The notes: generated by a model not told the origin, from the sequence alone. Counted from the first letter of the stretch, positions 22,525 through 33,434 are shown. The stretch is DNA of 64,000 nt from Bimastos eiseni (GCA_959347315.1 OY365819.1:24196495-24260494), one strand, 5' to 3'. Translations and numbers: made by a program.

Positions 22525-22632
22525 TTGTGAAAAGTGCCAGAACACGTCAAGAATTGATTGGAGATGATTGGAGAAGACAATAGCCAGAGAATGAAACAAG
22601 ACACAACGCAAAGATAGCGATAGGCGATTCAT
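22525..22632 (-). other. Putative leader exon (signal-peptide-like ORF), copy 1
   Basis: On the minus strand an ATG at 22632 opens MNRLSLSLRCVLFHSLAIVF, a basic start followed by a hydrophobic core like a secretory signal. A near-identical sequence starts at 24465, 5' of lectin B. The frame reaches a stop after about 48 codons in both copies and I find no conserved phase-1 donor, so splicing to a downstream exon is unproven. Confidence 0.3.
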
Positions 22633-22849
22633 GTTACTTTGGGCTTTATATTATAGTTGTTATTAGCTGATTAAATTCGAACTGTGTAAGTAAAGTTTTC
22701 AATATCGAAATTCATATGTCAAATCTTAAACACAATATTTTCCCGCTTTTTTATTATTTTCATGCAAAGACATTTTATAACCGTTTTCTAGTTTGTTTTC
22801 TACGTTTTATAAAACTATATTTCATATCGTATACCAACTTTTTCCATGT

Positions 22850-23160
22850 CTCATCCGGTACTGCCTAACCATACCTTAGCCTACACTTACCCTACGATAC
22901 TCTATCTTTCCCTTCTCTCAAGGCACATGTTGCTACCGTGATTAAGTGCCTTGCCCCGGCCTACATTACCTACCTTCTTCCATCTTAAATCAGCATTGTC
23001 TCACTTATAAGCTCGGCATCCAGTCCATTCTCATCACGGTGCCTTATAACCCTATTTTCCTTTCCTCACTTGTATCACCTAACCTTATAACCACCTCACC
23101 GCACTTGCATATATCTTACAAAGCTCACTTCTGCAAACCTATATTTGCCTTCGATTACAT
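22850..23160. repeat. Pyrimidine-rich low-complexity region, duplicated
   Basis: Dominated by CTTACC/CCTACC-type words, this region is repeated at 24640-24970. Both copies lie directly 3' of the last exon of a lectin gene (B here, C there), so they mark the boundaries of a tandem duplication of about 1.85 kb. Confidence 0.6.
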
Positions 23161-23166
23161 AGAGCA

Positions 23167-24126
23167 CTAACTGTTAGAGTCTTTCGCTGGCCGATGAAAC
23201 TCACAGTTGTTTTGTCTGGCGTAGATCTCAATTTCGCAGAGAGTCAAACTACCGTCACCATTGATCCGCTGCTGGACAATGACGTATCGCCCTGAGACGA
23301 TGCTGGGATTGCATTGGAGTCTCAGGAGGGCCATAGTCGCAGCTGGCCCTGGGTATTGACCGCAGACGGAATAGTTTCCTCTGACAGGATCAGCGGAACT
23401 ATTGCTCACTCCGACGACGAAATTGTTCAAACGTTCCCCTGAGACAGATTACGAAATCTGACGTCGTAAGATATGTTTGAAGTTACAACAACATAGCTAT
23501 TAAATATCGTAGCTTGAGGTGAAAAGCCTGATGAGTTGAACAATATATATTTTTCATTTGTCAGAGCTCGCTTGAAACTCCCAAGCACAGCATTGGTGTC
23601 CGATTTCTTAATAGTTGTGGCCATCTTTATATTGGCATTCATGCGCCGAGGTGGCGACCAAAATAAATGTCATTCTGAGGTGGCGTATTATTTGTACTCG
23701 CCACTCATGGTGATTATAGGCCCCTGTGGGTTTGGTGGTTTTGGCTTTATCAATGGTGGTGGCAAATGTGATGATGGCTTAAAGCTTGAACAAATCCCGG
23801 GAATCCTGCATCTAAATTATCGCCTCTATTATTTGAGTTTATGAGAGGACTTTAAGTTGCATCAAAGGTACTTGGTCGCTTACCACAACAATCACCACGG
23901 TTGAAGAGAATGACTTCTTGAAGTCTGTACAACTGGCCGAGGTCAACGCGCCACCAGCTGGTTCCATTTGGAGGGTCATCAGTATGAGTGCAAGATCGCG
24001 CGTCGATGTTCGAGTCGTAGTTTCCGTCTATGGCGAGACTGGCGAGAAGACCGTAGACAGTGGAACTCTGAGTTGCTGGTAGTCCCAAAAGGTTCAGTTT
24101 GACTTCAGTTTGAAGAGAACTAGTAG
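23167..24126 (-). CDS. F-type lectin B (fucolectin-like), two FTL exons
   Basis: Exon 2 (23884-24126) follows the acceptor TATGACAG and ends at a GTAAGC donor after CC(G). Exon 3 (23167-23438) begins after CTGTCTCAG and restores the frame as DCC-GERLNNFVVGVSNSS. Together they encode one F-type lectin fold: LNLLGLPATQSST, LAIDGNYDSN, CTHT, WWRVDLGQLYRLQEV and NRGDCCGER, then VCGQYPG and SLTLCEIEIYA. The His and the RGDCC-x2-R motif are the known fucose-binding signature of this family. The stop lies at 23167-23169. Phase-1 entry requires an upstream leader exon; MNRLSLSL at 24465 is the candidate. Frame and splice sites are intact, so it is probably functional. F-type lectins are secreted immune or egg-sperm recognition proteins. 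Confidence 0.85.
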
Positions 24127-24260
24127 CTGTCATAACAACAACACGATATTTGGTCTCAACTATATGTTCTGATAACGAGCTCTGTTATGAATGTTGCTCC
24201 AAACCTAACACTCAAGGCCATTGCTGAAAAAAGCCAAGAGCCCATTATGCATGTACCAGC

Positions 24261-24313
24261 ACCGTGTCATCCGAATAAACTTTCCGTGAGAAAGTTTATT
24301 CGTGTCACACGGT
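24261..24313. repeat. Imperfect hairpin
   Basis: GAATAAACTTTC and GAAAGTTTATTC form perfect 12-bp arms around CGTGA, extended outward by CCGTGT and ACACGG. It lies upstream of lectin B exon 2, between it and the candidate leader exon. Possibly a solo MITE relic. Confidence 0.6.
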
Positions 24314-24371
24314 TCGTATTAGAAGTCATCTTGAGATAGAAGATTGCGATATAAATCTTGTGAAAAGTGCC

Positions 24372-24465
24372 AAAACACATCACTAATTGATTGGAGCAGA
24401 TTGGAGCAGACAATATCCAGAGAATGAAACAAGACACAACGCAAGGATAGCGATAGGCGATTCAT
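24372..24465 (-). other. Putative leader exon of lectin B
   Basis: An ATG at 24465 on the minus strand opens MNRLSLSLRCVLFHSLDIVC, which is signal-peptide-like and highly similar to the copy at 22632. It lies about 340 bp 5' of the FTL exon 2 acceptor, where a leader exon is required. The exact donor is not clear, and copies A and C use a different leader. Confidence 0.3.
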
Positions 24466-25010
24466 GTTACTTTGGGCTTTAGATTACAGTTGTTATTAGC
24501 TGATTAAATCCGAACTGTATAAGTAAAGTTTTCAATATCAAAATTCAGTATAACATCTTAAAAAGAAAATTTTCTTCCGTTTTATAATATTTTCATAAAA
24601 CCACGTTTTTCACCGTTTTTTGTATTTTGTTTTTTCCGTTTTCTACATCTATGGTTCACATCGCCTTCCGTACTTTTCAGTATCTTATCCTATACTGCCT
24701 AGTCATACCTTAGCCTACACTTACCCTACAATTCTCTTTTATCTACAATACCTTTTATCTTATCTCACCACACCTTTCCCTACCGTTACTCTGTACCTTG
24801 CCCTTTCACCTTAAATCAGCTTTGTCTCACCTATGCTTGCCATCCAGTACATTCTCATCACTGTTCCTTATAATCCTATCCTCGTTCCTTCACTTGTATC
24901 ACCTGACCTCATAATTACAACCTCACCTCACTTCCATATATCTCACAATGCTTACCTTTCTTTACCTTCGATTACATAGTGCACTAACAGTCTTGCGCTT
25001 GTCGATGACA

Positions 25011-26941
25011 CTAACAGTTTCTGGTTTGTCTGGCGTAGATCTCAATTTCGCAGAGAGTCAAGGAACCATCGCCATTGATCTCCTGTTGAACGATGACATA
25101 ACGCCCCGAGGTGGTGTTTGGATAACATTGGAGTCTCAGGATGGCCCCTGTCGCAGCCTGCCCTGGGTACTGACCGCAAACAAAATAGTTTCCTCTGACT
25201 GGATCCACGGAGCTGTTGCTCACTCCGACGACGAAATTGTTCAAACGATTCCCTGAGTCAAATTACGAAATCAGACGTCGTAAGATATGTTCCGAAATAC
25301 AAAGACATCTCTATTGAATATCTTAGCTTGAGATGAAATTCCTGATGCGTTGCACAATTTATATTTTTCATGTTACACAGGCTTCAAACGTGTAAGCTGA
25401 GTTGGTGATGGTCACAAAAAAGTCGTCGGTTTCTTAATACTTGTGGTCATCGGTTATATTGGCATTCATGCGCCGAGTTGACGATCAAAATAAATGTCAT
25501 TCTGAGGTGGTTCTATGCTGAAACGAAGCTTCACCAGCACCTGATCGGATCACGGAGCATCGTAAAAACGAGTGTCATGCACATCAAATATGGCCAGTCT
25601 ACACCCGAACGTGTGACAAGTTCAAAACCAGCGTGCAGAGATCTGAGGACAAAAGGTAGACGCAAATGTGTCTATTTGCGCATAGCTTGTCGGCGCCTCT
25701 GATGTTGATATTTGTCTGGCGTATGTATGTATGTATGTATATATATATATCATTACAACAGTATAAGTGGCACCGACATATATATTATATATATATATAT
25801 GGGTCTGGTGGTTTTGACTATGGCCTATCAATGATGGTGGCAAAGGTGACGATGACTAAAAGTCTGAACAAATCCAGGGAATAGTGCATTTAAATTTTCC
25901 GTTGATCATTTGTGTTCATGGGATTACTTTATGTCGTATATTTACACACTTGCATCAAAGGTACTTGGTCGCTTACCACAACAATCACCACGGTTAACGA
26001 GCATGACTCCTTGAAGTCTGTACAACTGGCCAAGGTCAACGCGCCACCAGCTGATTCCTGCATTCCTGATAAATGGGTCTTTAGTATGAGAGCATGATCT
26101 CCCCTCCAAGTAGTTCGAGTCGTAGTTTCCGTCGATGGCGAGACTGGCGCGAGCATTGTCGTTAGTGGAACTCTGAGTTGCTGGTCGTCCAAAAAGATTC
26201 AGTTTGACCACAAGAGAATCATCAGCTGTCATAACAACAACACGAAATTGGGTTTCAACTATAAGTTGTGATAAGGAGCTTTGTTGCGAATGGCGGTTGA
26301 TCTGCACTTGCTCTATACCTAACATTCGTGAACAAAACATGAAATTCATATTCAGCCAAGACAGTCGTGGGGATAGTTTATCAATATTGTAAGCAATTAA
26401 ACATATATTTGCTGTATATCATACCTAAAGGTCTTTCCATAAATGACGGCACACGTCATGGGGGAGGGCGGTACACATTTGTGACTATGTGCGACGAGGG
26501 AGAGGGGTCTAGGAAATGTTACGTCACATCATCACATCAAAATACATAATTTTATTAAAACCTCTCACTCAATTAAATAAGTTCCACTTAATTAATAGTG
26601 ATTGTTTCTACTATTTAGCAACAGTAATTACGAAAATCGCATTCGCAATTAATGAATTATTTAATTTAAAGCTCGGTGTCAGTTTTGGGCTATTGGAAGT
26701 GAGACAGCCATTCAGAGGCGCAGCTAGGGGCAGATGGGGGACACGTGTCCTCGGACTCCATGTTGGAAGTGACGCCAAAATGAGGTTGAAACTATAATTT
26801 TTTATCGATGCAAACTAATTGATCTCAACGATAAACGTAAACCATGAAATTAATCATCTAACCTCGAGAGGACATAAAAAGACTGAAAATAATCTCAATC
26901 GCCTTCGTCACGGCCAATCCAAACTTCACGTCCAAAAGCAT
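25011..26941 (-). CDS. F-type lectin C (secreted fucolectin-like), three exons
   Basis: Exon 1 (26863-26941) encodes a leader beginning MLLDVKFGLAVTKAIEIIFS; its donor reads GTTAGA, weaker than the GTAAGA of copy A. It ends in phase 1, matching exon 2 (25977-26225), which enters after TATGACAG and ends at GTAAGC. Exon 3 (25011-25252) follows CTCAG, and the junction reads DCC-GNRLNNFVVGV. The fold shows LNLFGRPATQSST, LAIDGNYDSN, CSHT, WWRVDLGQLYRLQ, NRGDCC, VCGQYPG and LTLCEIEIYARQ. Length and cysteine pattern fit a single-domain F-type lectin. It is paralogous to A through introns and flanks (25.3-27.9 kb matches 12.6-15.8 kb). The leader looks short and has a charged N-terminus, so secretion is inferred. 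Confidence 0.85.
25723..25800. repeat. (GTAT)n/(TA)n microsatellites in lectin C intron 2
   Basis: Short ATGTATGTATGT and TATATATATA runs lie in the intron between exons 2 and 3. Copies A and B lack them at this place. Confidence 0.8.
26430..26548 (+). mobile_element. MITE-like insertion in intron 1 of lectin C
   Basis: This is the counterpart of 13886-14010: it has CCATAAATGACGGCACACG, a GGGGGAGGGCGGTACA stretch and an end at TTACGTCACATCATCACAT. It occupies the same intron as in copy A, showing that the insertion is older than the duplication. Confidence 0.5.
26709..26790 (+). mobile_element. hAT-like terminal fragment
   Basis: CAGAGGCGCAGCTAGGGG resembles the CAGNGGCGTAGCNAGG termini of many hAT transposons, and is followed by a G-rich GGGGGACACGTGTCC segment. 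It lies in lectin C intron 1 and has no equivalent in copy A. No matching right end was found. Confidence 0.4.
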
Positions 26942-27299
26942 CGTGAGTTCAGGTTTGCAAAGTTACCCAAGTCGAGGTGATTTCTGTAAATTGACCTGAT
27001 TTTTGCTGCAACAACTAAACGTGACTGTGGAAATACTGGGGGTCCATGTTGACAATACAGGCTAGGTTACCATGACAAGATTATAATAAGGCTTAGATAT
27101 ATTCGTCGCATATCTAAATTATCTTCTGTCCATTTATGCAGACATGATCCAACGGAGCATGCGCCTGAAATGAATTAGGTAGAAGTCCATGGCCATTGTT
27201 CAGTAATAGGGATTGAACATAAGACACACAAAGGATTTAGTGCAGCGTGAATTAACATCGGAAACAATTATATTCGTTCGTCGTATAGCACGAGTTCGT

Positions 27300-27508
27300 A
27301 CGAGTTCGGGGGAAATTCTATAATAACAAAAGAATAGAAGTATGGGCATTTGAGTGGCCAGGGGGCGATCCCGGGGTTTCTAGGGGGACATGTCCCCTCA
27401 CCTTATACAGAGAGAGATACGTTATGCGTGTGTCACCCCACATTTCCTACCCCCACCTGGCAAACGAGACTCACCGCTTCTGGGAGTGACTCATTTTGGC
27501 CCCTATGA
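27300..27508. mobile_element. Insertion specific to the lectin C block
   Basis: The upstream regions of lectin A (around 15230-15290) and C align on both sides, but C has about 200 extra bases here. They include CCAGGGGGCGATCCCGGGG and GGGGGACATGTCCCC, hAT-like G-rich terminal sequence, and end TTTTGGCCCCTATG. Probably a transposon fragment inserted after the duplication. Confidence 0.45.
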
Positions 27509-28118
27509 AGATATAAAAAGAGATCAACTTTTATTTAGGTCTATGATTTAGCGTGTTATGTGTGAACTGCGAATTTGCTAAAATGTCCGTCCAACAGCGT
27601 TGCAGTTTTAAGCGACTTTCGTATGATCAGATAAATTTTCATCTCCATTCCAGATGATTTTCAGGTGAATAATCGTTTAACTCAAATCGACCCGATGTAG
27701 GCCCATAAGTAATTAATAACTAATAATGTATATGAATTATATACATAAGCTATTTATGAAAAATCATACGGGCATACATGCGTGCAATAAAACTGTCACG
27801 AGTTGCAACTAAACGAAGCTGTGGGAATATTAAAATAATTTAGCTAACTTGCTACCTTGGCTTCAATATGAACGGACGTTGTTCTGGGTTGCCATGACCC
27901 GATTACAATAGCTCATCCCTCATTCATTAGATGTTCATTGTGTTAGATAATTGCCCTGTATTTAGGTTGATTCCGATCTCAACATATCTAACATATTCAA
28001 CTCTCCTTGTATTCTCCTGGGTATTGTACTAAGGTACATCCTTAAGCTGATCTCCTGTCTGTAAATATTCTTTTGCCTCTATGGCCAGATAGAAGTGGTT
28101 ACTTTTGAGGAGTGGCCT

Positions 28119-28119
<1 letters not shown>

Positions 28120-28166
<47 letters not shown>
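28120..28166. repeat. (TA)n dinucleotide repeat
   Basis: A pure run of about 47 bp of TA repeats, located at the start of the segment that duplicates 21.47-22.42 kb. Confidence 0.95.
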
Positions 28167-28168
<2 letters not shown>

Positions 28169-28525
28169 AGTTAAGTGTTCATGTTATCGCGCATCATCTC
28201 TGCGGGCGTAGTCCTTGCAATGAACTCTGAAAATGGTCTCTGGCGTTCCTTTAGCCACAAGAAGTACTCCTCATCTCACCTAACTTAGAACCTCGTCTAA
28301 AACAGAGGTTTAGACATAATACAATATAATATAATAATGTAACATATATTGTATTATATATGGTTATGACTAAATGCAGTCTTCAATCAATGTAGGATAA
28401 TTCATGATAATATTAAGCTATAGATAAACTCGATTAGTAGAATGTCATAAAAAATGAAGAGGGTCTCGACTTAAAGTAGTTTTCTTCTGCTAAACTACTC
28501 ACAGCGCAAATGCAGATGAACTCAC

Positions 28526-28751
28526 TCATCATACATTTGCACCCAATAATCCCACCCTTTCTCGACGACCATGCGGTTGTCAGAAGGCATGAAATTCATC
28601 TCGCACTTCTTCTCCAATTGGCGATAGTTGACGGAGTCATAGGCGTCCGTTTCTTGGCATTTTCCAATGCACATCATAGCAGAACGTATGCTGAGAACAG
28701 TTGCACCAACTGATATCAGTCGCTGGTTCGAAAGACGCTTCCATCTGTTCA
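28526..28751 (-). CDS. PAN/apple-like domain exon
   Basis: The exon enters after the pyrimidine-rich acceptor TTTCTCCTCCACAG and leaves at a perfect GTGAGT donor. It encodes NRWKRLSNQRLISVGA, then CIGKCQETDAYDSVNY and RQLEKKCEMNF, ending KGWDYWVQMYD. The spacing C-x3-C, then SVNYRQ, then KKCEMN is that of PAN/apple-like domains, which mediate protein or carbohydrate binding in secreted and receptor proteins. It enters in phase 1 and leaves in phase 2, so it cannot splice directly to the lectin C exon 2. Adjacent exons were not identified. The gene may be separate from the lectins or share other exons. Confidence 0.6.
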
Positions 28752-28949
28752 CTGTGGAGGAGAAAATTAAACATTCGTATTCTGATTACAAGAGCATGTG
28801 TGAACAATAACAGCCCACTATTAATTATTCCCTTAAAATTTTTATCATTCGCGGTATTTCATTATTATTAATGATAATTCATGTTTCATCGTTAGCGCGC
28901 AGGCACCAGTGAAGGACAGATAAGTTATGAAACATGCACTGAAGACATA

Positions 28950-29264
28950 ATCAAAGATCCCTCTGTGGATCCAGCGCGCACAAGAACTATCACGTCAGTG
29001 TCTAGTGCGCAAAAAACCAAAACATGGTGCACCAAAAGCAAGATATATAGAAGATGTAAGATCAGATCGTAAGTATCAGAGAGACAGACAGACAATGATA
29101 ATAGAGACAGAGGGGAGGGAGGGAGAGAGAAAGGGAGGGAGGACAGAAAGAGGTATTTCATAAAAGATATGCTTCTTGAAATTCTCACATTAAGAACGAG
29201 TTGACGTAAGCAGCTGAGCAGAATTGACAGAAATGGCTCAGCTGAGTCAAATTACAAAGTTACG
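28950..29264. other. No gene; purine-rich stretch
   Basis: Non-coding. 29095-29155 is a GA-rich low-complexity run (GGGAGGGAGAGAGAAAGGG). I see no conserved frame. Confidence 0.5.
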
Positions 29265-29470
29265 GTACGTGACGTTTTGGCGCAGGACGTTTTGACGCAG
29301 ATCTCTGATACAATAATATTGTATATTATGTAGTATATGAATATGTTATATGGCAATCTACACTTTAGTTTCGTAAATTCTTCCACATGGCAAATCAGAT
29401 CAAGTCTCGGCATCGTCGGTAAAAGAAGAGGCATCGGGGAAAAGAATCATGCTTAATTTAAAGGAAAGAC
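29265..29470. repeat. Fold-back FB-G, left-arm fragment
   Basis: 29270-29300 reads ACGTTTTGGCGCAGG then ACGTTTTGACGCAG, the reverse complement of the 15-bp words at 12573-12630. It is followed by ATCTCTGATACAATA, which mirrors TATTGTATCAGATAT next to the 12.57-kb array. Further in, GAAAAGAATCATGCTTAA (29436 on) is one inner 35-bp unit in forward orientation. The order outer array then inner unit is that of a left arm. The gypsy remnant truncates it. Confidence 0.65.
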
Positions 29471-30018
29471 TCTAAACCTGATTAGGGTCCCAGCCTCTTG
29501 TGTCTTGAATATAGGGAGTTCATTGATCTCGTTCGATTGTTTAAATGCTTTGTGAAATAATGGAAGCTTTAGGAGTATGTTATAATCTACATTTGCAAGA
29601 GTTACTGAGGAATGTTCAGTTAATTCCAATTAATTTTTGTCAGATGCCAGGACAGTTAGGTTTTGATGAACAGTGAACAGTCATTAAATGAGCATTGTGT
29701 TAATTACTTAGTAATTGTACAACTGATGGGCATTCTTTAAGAGTTGAGATATTGGCTCTATTGGTTGTTAGCAACTGATTTGCTGTCGGATAATTGTGTC
29801 TTTTATAAATAGTCAAATGTTAATTGTCGTATTTGTAAGTGCTCGCTTGGGATGATCTCAGCGCTTGTCACCGTTGATATTATAAATATTACTGTGCAAT
29901 GCTGGCTAAGTTTGTATAGTGATTCTGTTAGTTTATATAGTACAGTCTTTCAGTGTCCACCTACCTTTTGGCTCGGAATTGTTCCCCTATGGTGACCAAT
30001 TTGTCGGGGAAAGAATAG
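29471..30018 (+). mobile_element. Probable gypsy 3' internal region with polypurine tract
   Basis: Non-coding sequence leading into the LTR at 30019. Immediately before the LTR is GGGGAAAGAATAG, a purine-rich tract in exactly the position of a plus-strand primer. Its presence identifies the following LTR as a 3' LTR. I see no surviving coding frame in this stretch. Confidence 0.5.
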
Positions 30019-31130
30019 TGTGGCGGAAAAGAGTCCGCCACAAGAATGTATTATTATTGTTACTATTGTTTTAATATTTTCCTCCTGTGACAATATTTCT
30101 GTGTACATGCATATGTTAAGTTAGGTTCTATGCATAGTTTTCATGCGCGCCGTACTAATCTTGCGCTATAACAAGAAGTAATGACGTGACCGCCGCAAGG
30201 CGCTCTGCTAGATGGTTGTTTTCCTGTGAGGGTGATCGGTCGTCACGCTTGTTTCTAAGGTTTGATCGTTTAATTTCGTCCTTTGAATCCTGCCATCGAG
30301 GACCAAAATTGCCGATAGTAGTAAACTGACATGACCTGGATAGCGGACAAGTGCCCAGGTAATTAAAGTTTGTTGGGAAAATACTAAAAATAAGGACTTT
30401 GATCTCGATGGTAGTGTAGCGTGACCAGCCATTTTGAAATTGCGGTAATTGCCAGCAGTGGTTCTATTGAGCTGGGCACGATCGCTGGTAGGGTGACCAA
30501 ATAGTCCTTTCGCTTTGGATCAGGTGCACCCGGTAACTTTGGAAAGAGCTTCATATCCAGTTGTACCTGCAAAATATGAGTTTAGAAACGCTTGTGTTGA
30601 TTGTGTGATTTGTGTAGCGCCACTGTTTGTGACGAATTGTGTGCTACTTTTGACATGTGAAGAGTTTGTATGTATTATATTAATCATGCTGTCTGAATTA
30701 TTCGCCAAGGACTGAGGCGATCCTTTCAGAGAAGTTTCTCCTGTAATTTGTTTTAGTTCAAAACTTGTATAATTGAGCAGTGTGTTTAATTAATTAATTA
30801 ATGCGATTCTTTCTGATCATCAGTAATAAAGACGGATAGTCGGAATCCAGCAGTTTTAATGGATGAACCAGAATAAATAATAGTATTGATCAAACATTGC
30901 ATTGCCTGTTTCCAAGTTATCTGCTAGCTATCTTATCAATGTCAGAATCTCCTTCTCTCATTAACACTGAACCGGAAGTGGCCCGTTACATTAAGCCTGT
31001 TGGGGGATTTGCATCGAACCCTGGTGCGTCCCACGTGGTGACTGCCGCTTTCCATTCAAAAGCCGCGGACGGTGACCGAACGGTCTAGCTACAGGTTGAT
31101 GGCCTATAGGGAGACCGAGTGGCAGGATAG
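30019..31130 (+). repeat. Truncated 3' LTR of the gypsy family
   Basis: It starts TGTGGCGGAAAAG and follows the 5' LTR at 5733-6843 almost base for base, including a shared TTAATTAATTAATTAATG stretch. Similarity ends abruptly at GGCAGGATAG. The last ~95 bases of the LTR are missing and an L2-type LINE end follows. It belongs to a different insertion from the element at 5.7-12.0 kb unless a large rearrangement separated them. Confidence 0.9.
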
Positions 31131-31586
31131 CCCCACAGGCTACTCCTCGGACGACGACGTTTTGACCACGTCACTCCTCTTCTGCGCGACACGCTTCATT
31201 CGCTGCCCATGCCACAGAGTTCAACCTATGTCTACTCGTATACAAAGCGCTCCATAGTGTCGCGCCAGGATACAGTGCAGATTTGTGCAGGGCAACATCG
31301 TCGTGTTCAGCTGGTCTCCAGCTGTGTGGAGCTGCGCGTGGAGATCTTCCTGTCCCAAGACCAAGACCAAATTCAGTGATCGCGCCTTCTCTGTTGCCGC
31401 CCCGCGCTGCTAGAATGGCCTTTCGCCTAAAGTGCGTTCCGCAGCATCGATTGAGATCTTTGGGGCACGACTAAAATTCCACCTGTTCTGGAAGGCATAT
31501 CCATGATGAACTGATGCAGTGATTGTTATGGTACGGTTTTTTCTTGTTAGTGTGCTGATCGTGTCATTGTAAAGCGCCATTGTAGA
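31131..31586 (+). mobile_element. CR1/L2-type LINE, 3' terminal fragment
   Basis: Broken frames give LHSLPM, FNLCLLVYKALHSVAPGY, GARGD(L)PVPRPR-type sequence and FSVAAPRCWNGLSPKVRSA, then ARLKFHLFWKAY. This order is typical of the last part of CR1/L2 reverse transcriptases. The 3' end has the characteristic TGTAAAGCGCC. At least three frameshifts. It abuts the R2-like LINE fragment at 31587. Confidence 0.75.
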
Positions 31587-33060
31587 ACAACGAACTCCCA
31601 GACCACCATCTCTCACCGGCAAAGAAACCTGCAGCCAACGCTCATTGTCAAGGTCCACATTTTAAATGGTTAACAGTCTTTCTCTCAACAGTTGATCAAA
31701 CCGAACCAGTCCGGGCAATCAGCGCAGACGGCTGTGCGCAGACTGTACAAGAGCTTCGGTACACTTTGACTGTTTCTGGCAGAACCAGAGCGTCATGTGT
31801 ATAAAGCAAGGACAATCTTTCGATTGCCCTCTCGAGGTAATTAGCCTTTGAATTAACGACCATGTTCACAGCTGGACCTGGAATCAGAGGTGCGGCCAAC
31901 AAGGTCATGTCCTCGAGGGCTATCCTCGTGAACTCTTGAAACGCAGGGGCATTGTTCGGCATCTGGGTGTTGTGACACGTGATTTCGAATTTGCTGCGGT
32001 TCAAGAGCAATCCCAGATTCTTTTATTCCTGCTGGATTAATTGAACGTCGGCGGCCACTGTTTCCTCGTTACCTTTCAGTGTCAGGTCTTCCAGATATCC
32101 GATATGAGGATCCGATCGAAGCTTCGTCAGAATCGGTTGCAGCACAAGACATATCTCCAGTGGTCCCAAAGGATCGCCTTGCTGCGGATCGATTTATGTT
32201 TGGACCTTAGCGCAACAGTGGACGGTTAGAACAGGCAGCGTGAGCAAAGTGGTAGAGCTCTGGGATCTCTCTAGCAACTGCCTTTAGAAGACAATCTCTG
32301 TGCAGAGTGTTAAAAGCATTGGCAAAGTCGAGCTTCACTAGGACGCTGTATTAAGGTATTTTGGTTACCCAACGACGAGTCGCATGGACAGCTGCCTCAT
32401 CGCCTCCTGGAATGCCTACCCCCAAGCTAAATGGGGGCGAGCAGTTGAGACAGACTTGCTACCGCATGCGAATTACCGCACTTCACCGCCAGATGGCGCC
32501 ATGGTAGCCCACAGCGATTGGTCTTATGCTTCCGTCCTCCTTGCTTAGGGCTAAAAGGTTCATTCACCTCTTCGGATAGACCTCCCTTTAGGAGCAGATT
32601 GACAAGGTCGGATAGATGTTGCTCGATGTTGTCATCTACTCCATAGGCCATCAGATCCTTTAAGTGTTGTGGGGTTATGCCATCTGGAACCCGCAGGGAA
32701 AGAGGAGATTGCCCTAGCTACATCTTCTTTAGAAACTTGAAGCGGGATGAAGCGATTCTAACTGTTTGGATCACACGGTGTTCTCCTGTCCACTGGTGCA
32801 GGCGGGTGTTTGTTCTTAAGCTCGGCCAGGGTTTCCGGTGTGTCCAGCGCCGGCTCATCTTCGCTGCAGATGAGACGGATGACTGCTTTGAAATTGCCTT
32901 CCTCCAGCTTGCTTCCAACTGTTGAAGCTAAATACCTGGCGTGGTCGCATTTAGCGGACTTGAGTTTACTACTTGACGTCGATGGCCATTCATCGTTAGT
33001 GGACTTGTCTGGACCCTGCAGTCCCCATTCTGTAATGCGGGACAAAATCATCTTGGTGAT
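31587..33060 (-). mobile_element. R2-like (REL) LINE, decayed partial copy
   Basis: This is the reverse complement of a segment matching 45412-46922 of the nearly intact copy, with many substitutions, indels and stops. Recognisable pieces on the minus strand are MILSRITEWGLQGPDKS, KSAKCDHARYLASTVGSKLE, PVDRRTPCDP and LSDLVNLLLKGG. The catalytic RT motif has become YLED in place of YLDD. Both ends are truncations: at 33060 it runs into a TRADD-N-like exon and at 31587 into the L2 end. Confidence 0.85.
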
Positions 33061-33434
33061 GCTTGCCAACTTGCCAACAGTTTTGATGAATTCATTCCTA
33101 TCGATGTCAATCACCATTGAAATTGATGGTTCGATAATTTCAAAAATGACATCTGTCAGCTGATTCGATTTGTAGAACCTCTGAATATGTTGAATGGCTG
33201 CTTGCGAATGACACCAGATCCAAACGACCACAGTCTGTCTGTCCAGTTGAAAATTGAGGATTTCAATGCCTTCGTCCTTCAGTTTACTGATGAGTTTATC
33301 AGTTCCATGTGACCTTGGTTTGGTTCTAGATCGAAGATCTTTGATTCGTTGATGAAGTAGCTCTTGTGCTTTCATTGACGTTGTACACTTGCACCATGAG
33401 TTTGCAATTGCAATTAAATTTTTATTGCACCTAG
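33061..33434 (-). pseudogene. TRADD-N-like domain exon, truncated by LINE sequence
   Basis: After a good acceptor, CTGTTTTGCTTCTAG, the minus strand is open and encodes a basic helix (ELLHQRIKDLRSRTKP), then GIEILNFQLDRQTVVVWIW, then CHSQAAIQHIQRFYKSNQL and a last strand MVIDIDRNEFIKTVGKL. The pattern of a hydrophobic strand ending in WC, a helix with a central FY and a short final strand resembles the N-terminal domain of TRADD and its invertebrate relatives, which acts in death-receptor or NACHT-type immune signalling. This is my fold-level reading, not a database match. The ORF runs on by chance into the LINE, producing a 205-residue chimeric frame. Confidence 0.45.

Noticed and set aside
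24948..25256. Plus-strand frame over lectin C exon 3
   Set aside because: Shadow of the minus-strand lectin exon, which explains all the conservation.
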